Source: Flavipsychrobacter sp.
Lineage (GTDB): Bacteria > Bacteroidota > Bacteroidia > Chitinophagales > Chitinophagaceae
NCBI GenBank assembly: GCA_017849575.1
Contig: JAFIGV010000013.1
Span: 106,556 to 170,555 of the forward strand
DNA: 64,000 nt
Direction: 5' to 3'
Within the stretch, counting starts at the first letter, position 1; each line of letters begins with the position of its first letter. Made by a program: the position numbers and the translations under genes. Positions 8,556 through 17,191 of this stretch are shown here, piece after piece. Below the pieces are notes generated by a model. That model searched no databases and was not told the DNA's origin. It worked only from the letters and a program-made list of their open reading frames with translations.

Positions 8556-9599
8556 TCATATCTTCACCACCTTAAACCTTTTATCGCCACAGTGGAGCAG
8601 GTACATACCTGCCGGTAGCGCACTTATATCTATGCCGTCTTTTGTGGTAGTGCCCTTTTGCAACAAGCTGCCATTGAGGTTGTAGAGCTCATAAGGTTCT
8701 CCCCTGAGGTGGGGCTGCACACGCAGCCTGCCTTCTGCACCCACCGGATTGGGATAAACCCCTCCCGGCACTTCCGGCTGTACGTCGGATATACCATTGG
8801 GCGCAAAATTGAACCCGATAGCGGGAAAGCGACTAATGCCACCACAAGAGTAAAACTGCCCACTACAGACAGTACCAGAGAAGAACTCCAACTTAGACAT
8901 ATAGTTGTGAAACTGAGATGCTGGAATTCCCGGCACACCGAAACCTGAATACCACATATTGACAAAAGCGGAAGTGTTATTTACGGGATCGAACCAGGTG
9001 TTAAGGGAGTCGAACAAAAAATCAATCACCAAATTGCGGATGCCGGTTGTGTCGTTTTCTCCAATAGTGGCAGCCAGATTGTAGGAAAATGGTGGATTGA
9101 GGGGCAGTTTCCACCAGCAATTAGCCGTATCATCGCCCTGCAAGGCGCTGGGCACATAAAAAACCGGCGTGTTAAACACAGTAGTCATGTTGGTAACACG
9201 TGAGCAATTTATACCCGAAATTGTACCCGCATATATAGTATCCTGATTGTAAATGGTCATTTTGATCCGCGCACCCCGCAATGGTGAGTTGGCCAAAATA
9301 CTGTCAAAATGATGCACTTCCCAACCGGGCCAAACATCTCGTTTTCGGGGTAAACGGAAAAAAATGTCCGTAATCGTGCCCTGTTGCGGCAGCATCGGTA
9401 AAAACCAGGAGGGTTTTAATGCATATTGAAAGGAATGTGGACAACCAGTAACCAGCCCATCTCCAGCAATAAGGGTATCTCCGGTAAAACCTGGAGAATT
9501 GTAGGGGTTACCCAAAATTACCTGCGGCACCCCCTGTGCCTTGATGCCTTGTGCTATAAATAGCAGCATGAGCGGCAGTAAACATGTTCTAAACTTCAT
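8556..9599 (-). CDS. Secreted protein with T9SS type-A sorting domain, function unknown
   Basis: 347 residues. A signal peptide (MKFRTCLLPLMLLFIAQGIKA, cleavage near AQG) is followed by about 240 residues without a domain I recognise, with many Asn, Pro and aromatic residues as in beta-rich secreted proteins. The C-terminal 75 residues are a T9SS type-A domain: VYPNPVGAEGRLRV, then ELYNLNGSLLQ, then LPAGMYLLHC and a KVVKI end. It should be exported and attached or released at the cell surface. It lies 64 bp downstream of a second T9SS gene (9664-11400) on the same strand, so the two may form a unit. Its stop codon abuts repeat block 1. Confidence 0.85.
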   Translation of the reverse strand: MKFRTCLLPLMLLFIAQGIKAQGVPQVILGNPYNSPGFTGDTLIAGDGLVTGCPHSFQYALKPSWFLPMLPQQGTITDIFFRLPRKRDVWPGWEVHHFDSILANSPLRGARIKMTIYNQDTIYAGTISGINCSRVTNMTTVFNTPVFYVPSALQGDDTANCWWKLPLNPPFSYNLAATIGENDTTGIRNLVIDFLFDSLNTWFDPVNNTSAFVNMWYSGFGVPGIPASQFHNYMSKLEFFSGTVCSGQFYSCGGISRFPAIGFNFAPNGISDVQPEVPGGVYPNPVGAEGRLRVQPHLRGEPYELYNLNGSLLQKGTTTKDGIDISALPAGMYLLHCGDKRFKVVKI

Positions 9600-9663
9600 A
9601 GTTAGCTGTTTTATTAGTGAAGACGGCGGGGTTTAGGTTCGTAAACCCCACCGCCGATTAGAT

Positions 9664-11400
9664 TTATTGCTTATTGATTTTATAAGAATGTTGACCAACC
9701 TCATCAGTTACCTGCAGCATATAGACGCCCGGTGGTAAACTGCTTGTGCTGATCACCTCCTCGCGGCCGGTGAGGCTGCCCTGCAGTTGTAAGGATCCTT
9801 TCACGTCGTAAAGCTTGTAGGTTCCTGTGCCGGGTATATGCAGTTCCTCCCGTATCGGGTTAGGATAGGGTCTGTCATCGCCGGCAGCCGTACTCAACGC
9901 TGACACATCAGTAGTTTTGAACTGAACCATACTTGTCAGGTTGGTTTTATCCCAGACATCAGTCAGGCCATCATACCAGGCCGCATACTGCCCCTCACCG
10001 GTATTACTGCAGGTGCTGATGGATAGAGATTTGGAAGCGTCTGCCTCAGCATAGTTATTGTGATCTATTGGATTTTGATTGATCTGGTAATAAGCAGGAT
10101 CTACAATTCCCGTGTAAGGGTCAACAAGCCTCGCGTACATGGAGTAGTCAGTTGCCCAGGGGTAGTAACCCACTGTATAATATTTGTTGCCGATCTCACC
10201 GCTATATGGGTTGCCGGGTCCGCAACCCGCCGATACGCAGGGCGACTTTACATTAATAGAATTGTTAGGCAATGCATAAAATAACGGCGGTACCATTAAG
10301 GGGTCATAAAGGTCTGTCGGCGGTGTCAATGGATTATAACCCATCGGCTTCACCACTGAGTAAAAAGGAGTGGCCACTAAGGACTTTACCCCTATTCCCT
10401 GCCATTGCATTACGTTTTGCTTTTTGTACCAGATATTCATGGCTTCTATCCTGGGGAAAAATACACATCGCAAAATGGGAGCCGCCGTATTGGGCGTTAT
10501 TGCATCCAGTTGCAGGGGTGCGCTGAGCGTGCCGGTGCTGAGGTCCAGACTACGTTCAAATAGCTTATTACCCAAATTGAAAATAAAGTGAGCCAGCGGC
10601 TTGTTTTGTGCTATGTCATATTGGCCTGCCACGTCGGGGTCGCTGCCATCGGACAAAAATATCCCAGGACCGGAAGCGCCGAGGGTCATGCTGCCCGTCC
10701 TGTAGTACACGTCTGAAACGGCCAAAGCAAGGTCATCGTAAGTGACGACAAACTGCTCCATAAGGGGCAATCCTTTGGGACCGGCACCGGGGCGTGGTAT
10801 CACGTCTATATGAGGGAAACGCTCCAGATCGTAAAAGCCACCCTGTGGATTACTACAAATATTCTGGGGCGTAGGTGCATTCAGTGGTAGCAGCGCGTGA
10901 AATACAATACTGATGGAGGGTGTGCCAGCACCAACAATGTTGTAAAAATGAACCGATTGAAGAATAAAAGGGTTGTTCTGTTGTACGCTTGCAAAAGCCA
11001 CAGCAAGGGAATAGACCTGTCCTGGAGCCTGAAAATTATCCCCCAGGGCTACATCTGCATGCGCTGCGGCTGGTATGCTAGCAGTAGCCACATTTCCATT
11101 CCAGTCCTCCACCCGGATGGTGACGGTGCTTATGTTCATGTTATTCCACCCTACGCACGGATTACCTGTGGACCCCCCGTCCCAAACCACAACTTTTAGC
11201 GGATTTTTGGAGTGATGCGTCATAAGCATATCGGAGTTTACGGTTATATCGTCAAGCATAAGTGGCGGATTAACATTACCGATTGGATTGTCGGGCAGTA
11301 TGGCCGGAACTAGTTGCGCCATTGCGCGGTTGGCGGTAAGGGAGCTCAGAATTACCCCCCCCAACATGAAGGTTTTTAAGATTTGTTTGAAAGGTTGCAT
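9664..11400 (-). CDS. Large secreted T9SS protein, function unknown
   Basis: 578 residues. The N-terminus has a signal peptide with a hydrophobic core and an AMA cleavage region near residue 28. The body contains many Asn, Pro, Gly and Tyr residues and short cysteine motifs (SPCVSAGCGPGNPYSG), but no catalytic motif that I can identify. The C-terminus is a T9SS type-A domain (PYPNPIREELHIPG, then KLYDVKGSLQLQ, then LPPGVYMLQV and a KINKQ end). It may bind or modify an extracellular polymer. The 280 bp upstream are AT-rich and probably hold its promoter. Confidence 0.85.
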   Translation of the reverse strand: MQPFKQILKTFMLGGVILSSLTANRAMAQLVPAILPDNPIGNVNPPLMLDDITVNSDMLMTHHSKNPLKVVVWDGGSTGNPCVGWNNMNISTVTIRVEDWNGNVATASIPAAAHADVALGDNFQAPGQVYSLAVAFASVQQNNPFILQSVHFYNIVGAGTPSISIVFHALLPLNAPTPQNICSNPQGGFYDLERFPHIDVIPRPGAGPKGLPLMEQFVVTYDDLALAVSDVYYRTGSMTLGASGPGIFLSDGSDPDVAGQYDIAQNKPLAHFIFNLGNKLFERSLDLSTGTLSAPLQLDAITPNTAAPILRCVFFPRIEAMNIWYKKQNVMQWQGIGVKSLVATPFYSVVKPMGYNPLTPPTDLYDPLMVPPLFYALPNNSINVKSPCVSAGCGPGNPYSGEIGNKYYTVGYYPWATDYSMYARLVDPYTGIVDPAYYQINQNPIDHNNYAEADASKSLSISTCSNTGEGQYAAWYDGLTDVWDKTNLTSMVQFKTTDVSALSTAAGDDRPYPNPIREELHIPGTGTYKLYDVKGSLQLQGSLTGREEVISTSSLPPGVYMLQVTDEVGQHSYKINKQ

Positions 11401-11762
11401 AAGTTTAAAAATTTTGAAAAGAAAGAGCTTGTTCCGGTTAGGGTGTTCACAATTGAAGTGTTTACTTCGGGCGGCATCTTTTCTACTATCCCTTTCTATG
11501 GCTTTGCCTGTTGCGGAATAGTAGCTGTACGCCAGCCGGTTATTGCATACCCTTACCCGTACAATAGCAAATTATTCAGAAATAAGATAAAATGCAAGCA
11601 CCTCACAACTATTAAACAAAACAGTAATTATTTTTTGTATTATTTTTATTTCATTTGTTAATGGATGATAATTCAGGATAGAAACTGCCCCATGAGATTC
11701 AGAGATGAAGTGGGAGATTTCTGCGCTCGCAGAGGTAGGGACGGGCGCCGAAAAAAATTTTG
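11401..11762. other. AT-rich intergenic region upstream of the large T9SS gene
   Basis: About 360 bp without a gene. The stretch 11575-11660 is strongly AT-rich and is a plausible minus-strand promoter region, but no exact TAnnTTTG with good spacing to 11400 was found. The part from about 11670 leads into repeat block 2. Confidence 0.4.
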
Positions 11763-12712
11763 CCCATTAGGCAAATTGATTTGAAAATTTGAGGATTTGA
11801 AAATAATGAGACAATGAGCCAATTCGGCAATTTGCCAATGGATTTGAAGATAATTAGACAATAAGCTGATGAACCGATTAGCCAATATTTGGGCGGGTTT
11901 GAAAGTCGGACAACAAACAACTTCACGACTTTGCATCTTCACAGCTATACGACTACACAACTTTATAACTGCGCAGCTTGACAAATAAACAAATCAACAA
12001 GTAAACAAATCAACACCCCGACTACCGCTTATCGCTATGCACCCTCTTCATTACTTATCGCTCCAGAACTTCAACTTCTTAACGGCTTTTCACCCAAGGC
12101 CCACATCCGTATCGCCTGCGGTACTTAGTCAATATGGCAATGGCGCACATCCTACTCGCGTCTTTGCGAGAAGCGCAGCAAAGCGGAGCGACGAAGCAAT
12201 CTATTTTTGATTTGAAAATTTGAGAATTACTCGTCGCGAGTAACAGTAAAGGGTGCAATGAACGACTTTAAGAGTTTACAAATAAACAAATCAACACATA
12301 AACAGATAAACAATAAACCCAACAGATGTCTCGCTTCGCTGCCTGCTGCACACGACGGCTATCGCGCGCAGCTCACTCGACATGACTGCCTTGATGGAAC
12401 TGAACTGAAGACATCGTCGAACTCACAACTCCAGACCATCACAAATGCCGTGAATTGAATTTGAAAATTTGAAAATTTGAGAATTACTCGTCGCGAGTAA
12501 CAGTAAAGGGCAATGAACGACTTTACGAGTTTACAAATAAACAAATCGACAAATAAACAAATCAACAAATCAACAACACCACTCCACCACGTCCCCTCTT
12601 AAGAGGGGACGTGCGGTGGCTTGGCGCGGAGCAGGGGTGTGTCCTAACAAACAAAGCCTCCAAAATGAAATCTCTCCCGACAAATACAACGGAAAAACAA
12701 ATCAACAGTGAA
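11763..12712. repeat. Repeat block 2 (modules A, B, D, C and a dispersed GCGAAGCAATC-type repeat)
   Basis: One A unit lies at 11763-11887. It is followed by the tail AGCCAATATTTGGGCGGG (from about 11880, also present at 57994). Then come B tracts, a stretch at 12149-12192 of the common GCGTCTTTGCGAGAAGC...GACGAAGCAATC type, and two copies of a module with the hairpin TTACTCG/CGAGTAA (12213-12297 and 12465-12540). A D copy lies at 12323-12430. A C copy at about 12577-12679 is centred on the perfect palindrome GTCCCCTCTTAAGAGGGGAC at 12591-12610. The last B copy ends 4 bp from the stop of the minus-strand lipoprotein gene at 12713. No gene is supported here. Confidence 0.85.
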
Positions 12713-13564
12713 CTACGGCAGCGTAATGTTATAGGTATTGCCGTTTACGGTCAGGGTTGCAAGCGCATCGCAGGTTCCATTGCCATAGTCGAGTGTACGG
12801 ACGGGGGCATTGGGGTTAGAGGTAGTGATTTGTACGGTGCCCTGCTTTATCCACTGGCAGTTGAGCGCAACACGCAGCGGTGATGTGATCGAATCATACA
12901 CAACTACACTGTTGACACGGGTGAGTGTGCCGGAGCCTTTCACTTCATAGACGTCGTCTGCGCGGGTCTGTGTGTTGTCGCCCTGAACCCATATCCTGGT
13001 ACGATTGCTCACCCACGACCTTGTACCCAGGTTATTGCCAAAGACCAGTGCCGCATTTACATGAACATGATAAACAAGGTGGTTAGCAAGATTGGAACCT
13101 GCATTGACTACCGTTTTGGTACCCGTCACCTGATTGTTGTTGACGAAATAATTATTGAAGCTAATCTGATGATGATACCCACTATCTCTATAACGGCCCA
13201 TATAGCTCACGATAATCTGACCCTGGCGATAGCGACCGTCATTGCACAGACAATTTGTATTGCCAAAATCAATCGTCACCGTGTGCGGAATAGAAACCGT
13301 ATCGCGGGTTACCGTCGCACAATTGCTTAGTATGAGTCCGCCGCCATTGGTAGTCTTAAAGTTCGACAAAGTACCATTGCTCGTGGCTTCATCGGTGATC
13401 TTATCCAGATCGTCGAAGGTTTGCTCCATCCCAGCCTGTTCGAGGGCCATTTCCGTATCGTCGCCGACAGTGCTGCTATTGTTGTCCTTTTTACAAGCGG
13501 CAAACATCAGGGTGCCGGAAACAGCAACCGCAAGGATGGTCTTAAGTGATGATTTCTGCATCAT
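12713..13564 (-). CDS. Lipoprotein of unknown function
   Basis: 283 residues. The signal peptide ends in a lipobox (LMFAAC near residue 24) followed by KKDNN, so the protein should be lipid-anchored; Asp close to the Cys may affect sorting but the rules in Bacteroidota differ from those of E. coli. The remainder is rich in Asn, Thr and Val and probably beta-structured, with a cysteine cluster NTNCLCNDGRYRQG near residue 105. I do not recognise a named domain; similar lipoproteins are frequent in Bacteroidota. The start has two adjacent ATGs (13564 and 13561). Its stop lies 4 bp from repeat block 2. Confidence 0.75.
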   Translation of the reverse strand: MMQKSSLKTILAVAVSGTLMFAACKKDNNSSTVGDDTEMALEQAGMEQTFDDLDKITDEATSNGTLSNFKTTNGGGLILSNCATVTRDTVSIPHTVTIDFGNTNCLCNDGRYRQGQIIVSYMGRYRDSGYHHQISFNNYFVNNNQVTGTKTVVNAGSNLANHLVYHVHVNAALVFGNNLGTRSWVSNRTRIWVQGDNTQTRADDVYEVKGSGTLTRVNSVVVYDSITSPLRVALNCQWIKQGTVQITTSNPNAPVRTLDYGNGTCDALATLTVNGNTYNITLP

Positions 13565-13694
13565 AGAATTGAAAGTTTGATCCTTGAGACGCAGCGAAAC
13601 AACAAAGGTTTAACGGGAGGCCTGAGAAATTTTAAGTTGCTGTTAACGGCACCAATATTACCAGCAACCTATATGTCAACTGCGGTTTTTCATG

Positions 13695-13702
13695 TAGGTT
13701 TG
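13695..13702 (+). promoter_or_regulatory. -7 box upstream of ugd
   Basis: TAGGTTTG matches TAnnTTTG exactly, 45 bp before the ATG at 13748. An ATG triplet stands near the -33 position in place of TTG. A small CCCG/CGGG hairpin lies in the leader. Confidence 0.45.
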
Positions 13703-13747
13703 CGTGCCCGTTCATTCAGGCGGGTAAAAAATATTTTTTAACACCAT

Positions 13748-15127
13748 ATGCAACTGGCTATTATCGGAACAGGCTATGTTGGGCTTGTTACAGGAACATG
13801 TTTTGCTGAAACAGGAAACAACGTGATGTGCATTGACATCAACGAAGAAAAAATCAACCAACTCCGTGCAGGAAAAACTCCTATCTATGAACCCGGACTT
13901 GAGAACCTGCTTGAGCGGAACATCAAAGAAAAGCGGATCAGCTTCACCACTTCGCTGAGCGAAGGTATCAAAGGCGCACAAATCATTTTTCTGGCGCTGC
14001 CAACCCCTCCGGGTAAAGATGGAGAAGCCGACCTTCAGTATGTGCTCGATGTGGCAGCACAACTCAGCAACATGATCACAGAATATACGGTGATTGTAAA
14101 CAAGAGCACGGTGCCTGTAGGAACGGCGGAAAAAGTGTCTTCTGTTCTGGCGCTCAATCTCGATAAGGAATTGTTTGACGTAGTGTCTAATCCCGAATTT
14201 TTGCGCGAAGGAGTGGCTGTGGACGATTTTCTGAAGCCCGACCGAGTAGTGGTGGGAACATCTTCAGAACGCGCTCAAAAGCTGATGGAAGAATTATATC
14301 AGCCTTTTGTCCGCCAGGGCAATCCGATCTACTTCATGGACGAGCGCTCTTCGGAAATGACAAAATATGCTGCCAATGCTTATCTCGCCATGCGGATATC
14401 TTTTATGAATGAAATGTCGCTGCTGTGCGAAAAAGCAGGCGCCAATGTGGACTGGGTGCGCGTAGGTATGGGTAGCGATAGCCGTATCGGAAAGCGCTTC
14501 CTGTTTCCGGGTGTGGGTTATGGCGGTAGCTGCTTCCCTAAGGATGTGCAGGCGCTGGCACGTACTGCCCGCGAACACGATTTCAACTTCAACCTCGTGG
14601 AAATGACCATGCAGGTAAACGACCGGCAGAAAACTGTGCTCGGTAAAAAAATCAAAGAATACTTTGGCAACGATCTAAGCGGAAAAACTTTCGGTATCTG
14701 GGGTTTAGCTTTTAAGCCGGAAACCGATGATATTCGCGAAGCACCGGCTTTGGAACTGATCAAAGAACTGACCGCGGCGGGAGCAAGCGTGCGCGCATTC
14801 GACCCCGAAGCTATGGACAACGTACGCCGCATTTTTGGCGAGAGCGTTTATTTTGCAGAAGACATGTACGATGCCATCAATGATGCGGATGCGGTGATTA
14901 TTGTAACTGAATGGAGCGAGTTCCGCAACCCTGATTTTAAACGCATTGAAGAGACTCTTCGCCACCCTGCTATCTTCGACGGACGAAATGTTTATACGCT
15001 CGACAAGATGATGACTCTTCCTTTCTATTATGAATCAATAGGCAGGAAGATTGTGAACGAAAAAGTAAGGCTTGAAGTAAATAATGCTTCCGACTCTTTC
15101 GTAAGACAGCGCGGTACGCTCGACTAA
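13748..15127 (+). CDS. ugd: UDP-glucose 6-dehydrogenase
   Basis: 459 residues, normal for the UDP-glucose/GDP-mannose dehydrogenase family. It oxidises UDP-glucose to UDP-glucuronate with two NAD. The N-terminal Rossmann motif is [27 protein letters not shown] and the catalytic cysteine motif [12 protein letters not shown] (near residue 260) are present. The C-terminal domain starts about residue 315 with a second nucleotide-binding-like fold ([19 protein letters not shown]). The next gene, 37 bp downstream, encodes a decarboxylase that uses UDP-glucuronate, which supports this substrate rather than GDP-mannose. Confidence 0.93.
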   Translation: MQLAIIGTGYVGLVTGTCFAETGNNVMCIDINEEKINQLRAGKTPIYEPGLENLLERNIKEKRISFTTSLSEGIKGAQIIFLALPTPPGKDGEADLQYVLDVAAQLSNMITEYTVIVNKSTVPVGTAEKVSSVLALNLDKELFDVVSNPEFLREGVAVDDFLKPDRVVVGTSSERAQKLMEELYQPFVRQGNPIYFMDERSSEMTKYAANAYLAMRISFMNEMSLLCEKAGANVDWVRVGMGSDSRIGKRFLFPGVGYGGSCFPKDVQALARTAREHDFNFNLVEMTMQVNDRQKTVLGKKIKEYFGNDLSGKTFGIWGLAFKPETDDIREAPALELIKELTAAGASVRAFDPEAMDNVRRIFGESVYFAEDMYDAINDADAVIIVTEWSEFRNPDFKRIEETLRHPAIFDGRNVYTLDKMMTLPFYYESIGRKIVNEKVRLEVNNASDSFVRQRGTLD

Positions 15128-15164
15128 ACATTTTTCAAGAACAACACTAATCAACAATCAAAAA

Positions 15165-16097
15165 ATGAAGCGTGTACTCATCACAGGTGCTGCCGGTTTT
15201 CTCGGATCGCATCTCTGCGACCGTTTTCTCAAAGAGGGTCATCAGGTAGTAGGTATGGACAATCTCCTTACCGGCAACATCCAGAATATCGAGCATCTCT
15301 TTCCGCTTAAAGAATTTGAATTTTACCATCACGATGTAACGAAGTTTGTCCATGTACCCGGCAAGCTGGATTATATCATGCACTTCGCTTCGCCGGCATC
15401 GCCTATTGATTATCTGAAGATGCCTATTCAGACGTTGAAGGTTTCTTCTTTGGGAACGCACAACCTGCTGGGACTTGCAAAATCTAAAGGTGCCCGCATT
15501 CTTGTAGCTTCCACTTCAGAAGTATATGGCGATCCGCTGGTGCATCCGCAAAACGAAGAGTATTGGGGAAATGTAAATCCCATCGGTCCGCGTGGTGTAT
15601 ATGACGAAGCCAAACGTTTTATGGAATCCATGACGATGGCTTATCACAACTTCCACGGAGTAGAAACCCGCATTGTGCGCATCTTCAACACTTACGGTCC
15701 GCGTATGCGCCTCGATGACGGACGTGCATTGCCTACCTTCATGAGCCAGGCGCTGCGCGGAGAAAATGTTACCGTATTTGGCGATGGCAGTCAGACCCGT
15801 TCTTTCTGTTATGTCGACGACCTGGTAGATGGTATCTATCGCCTGCTGTTGTCAGACTATCATAAGCCCGTAAACATCGGCAACCCCGTTGAGATTACAT
15901 TGCAGGATTTTGCTGAAGAAGTGGTTGCGCTGGTAGGCAACAATGTAAAAATCGTTTACGAACCATTACCGCAGGACGATCCCAAACAACGCAAACCAGA
16001 TATTACCAAAGCCAAAGAAATACTGGGCTGGGAACCACTGGTGGACAGAAAAGAAGGATTGAGAAGAACACTTGAATATTTTAAGCAGCATATCTAA
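15165..16097 (+). CDS. UDP-glucuronate decarboxylase (UDP-xylose synthase)
   Basis: 310 residues, a short-chain extended dehydrogenase. The NAD motif [12 protein letters not shown] is at residues 8-19. The UXS subgroup signature is recognisable in [21 protein letters not shown] and YDEAKR (YxxxK catalytic pair), followed by [10 protein letters not shown] and [13 protein letters not shown]. The enzyme decarboxylates UDP-glucuronate to UDP-xylose, so ugd plus this gene form a two-step pathway from UDP-glucose. No glycosyltransferase or polymerase lies beside it, so the acceptor of xylose or glucuronate is unknown. A terminator follows. Confidence 0.92.
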   Translation: MKRVLITGAAGFLGSHLCDRFLKEGHQVVGMDNLLTGNIQNIEHLFPLKEFEFYHHDVTKFVHVPGKLDYIMHFASPASPIDYLKMPIQTLKVSSLGTHNLLGLAKSKGARILVASTSEVYGDPLVHPQNEEYWGNVNPIGPRGVYDEAKRFMESMTMAYHNFHGVETRIVRIFNTYGPRMRLDDGRALPTFMSQALRGENVTVFGDGSQTRSFCYVDDLVDGIYRLLLSDYHKPVNIGNPVEITLQDFAEEVVALVGNNVKIVYEPLPQDDPKQRKPDITKAKEILGWEPLVDRKEGLRRTLEYFKQHI

Positions 16098-16125
16098 GTA
16101 ATATCAAGACAAATTTTTTGAACGA

Positions 16126-16156
16126 CCTCGTAGCGCTGAAAGCTGCGAGGTTTTTT
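16126..16156 (+). terminator. Terminator of the ugd-uxs operon
   Basis: Arms CCTCGTAGC and GCTGCGAGG (one T/G wobble) enclose a short loop and are followed by six T residues, 28 bp past the uxs stop. Confidence 0.8.
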
Positions 16157-16177
16157 ATCTTTATGAAAACGCTATGA

Positions 16178-16723
16178 ATGCTGCATTCAGCAAAAAAACT
16201 TTCCGGGTTCATCCTTTTGCTGTGCTCCGCTTTTTTCCTGCTTTCCTGCCACTCGTCTAAAAAAACGGCGGCTTCAAAGCCCTTGCGACCCAAGGAACTC
16301 AAAAGGAAATATGCACAAATACTCGACACCAAACCCAGGAAAATAAAAAACAAAGCGCTCTATTATTTTATTGACGACTGGAATGGCGTGAAATATAAAT
16401 GGGGCGGCAATGACAAGAAAGGTGTGGATTGCAGCGGCTTCGCCAAATTGCTCTATGCCAACGTTTACCACACAGATATCAAACGCACAGTTGCCACACA
16501 ACATGCCACTACCAAAAACTTTAAACGGAAAAGAAGACTGCGCGAAGGCGACATCATATACTTTGCCGAAAGCGATGATCCCAGCCATGTAGGCATCTAT
16601 CTCCGCAATGGATTTTTTGTGCATTCATCAAAAGGCGTAGGAGTGCATATTTCCAGCCTCCACGATCCATACTGGAAAAAAGTGTACACCGGCGGCGGCA
16701 AGGTGAAGAAAAAGAAATCGTAG
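16178..16723 (+). CDS. NlpC/P60 family lipoprotein (cell-wall endopeptidase)
   Basis: 181 residues. A signal peptide ends with the lipobox LLSC (Cys24). The NlpC/P60 fold follows, with catalytic Cys85 in GVDCSGF and His near residue 136 in SHVGIYL; a further polar residue follows at HSSKGVGVHIS. These cysteine peptidases usually cut D-Glu-meso-DAP bonds in peptidoglycan. The C-terminus is very basic (KKKKS). It starts 20 bp after the ugd-uxs terminator, and TATCTTTA within the terminator T-run resembles a -7 box with one mismatch. Confidence 0.88.
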   Translation: MLHSAKKLSGFILLLCSAFFLLSCHSSKKTAASKPLRPKELKRKYAQILDTKPRKIKNKALYYFIDDWNGVKYKWGGNDKKGVDCSGFAKLLYANVYHTDIKRTVATQHATTKNFKRKRRLREGDIIYFAESDDPSHVGIYLRNGFFVHSSKGVGVHISSLHDPYWKKVYTGGGKVKKKKS

Positions 16724-16822
16724 GTAGAAGAAGGACCTCGATTCTAAATAGTGATCTCCGGCACCGGATGTTCAGCTTATTCCCTTTATTTTTACAACCA
16801 ATCAGTGCAAAAAGAACTAATT

Positions 16823-17080
16823 ATGAAATCAACTTTTTTCGCTCTTGCAGCTACTGTGTTTCTCTTTTCCTGCAGCAACGAACCAGCAAAGCAGGAGGAA
16901 ACTACAAAAACAGAAAATGAAACTTCAGCCACGGCTCCATTAGCCACTACCGATGTGGATCCTATTTGCAAAATGCCCAGAGAAGCAGGCTGGACGGAGC
17001 ATGTGGTGAATGGCACCGACACCGTGTGGTTTTGCAGCAGCACCTGCAAGGAAACCTACGAGGAAAGAAATAAGAAGTAG
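16823..17080 (+). CDS. Small lipoprotein with YHS/TRASH-like cysteine motif
   Basis: 85 residues from the ATG at 16823; the longer frame from 16751 would destroy the signal peptide. MKSTFFALAATVFLFSC is a lipoprotein signal. After an acidic Thr/Glu linker the sequence reads DPICKMPREAGWTE, then DTVWFCSSTCKETYEE. This spacing (DPxCxM, then FCSxxCxxxF/Y) matches YHS/TRASH metal-binding modules found with copper and heavy-metal systems. A role as a periplasmic metal-binding or sensing protein is an inference. The terminator at 17102-17139 follows. Confidence 0.75.
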   Translation: MKSTFFALAATVFLFSCSNEPAKQEETTKTENETSATAPLATTDVDPICKMPREAGWTEHVVNGTDTVWFCSSTCKETYEERNKK

Positions 17081-17101
17081 CAGAAAATACTACCCGATAA
17101 A

Positions 17102-17139
17102 AAAGCAGCCGCCCGAAAGAGCGACTGCTTTACTTTTTT
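17102..17139. terminator. Bidirectional terminator between the small lipoprotein and the efflux operon
   Basis: Arms AAGCAGCCGC and GCGACTGCTT (one mismatch) with T-runs on both sides: TTTACTTTTTT on the plus strand and TTTTTTATC on the minus strand. It can end both the 16823 gene and the RND operon arriving from the right. Confidence 0.75.
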
Positions 17140-17191
17140 GATAGGGTTCAAGAACGCATTATTGTTCAAAAAAGTTCAGATGAGGAATCGT

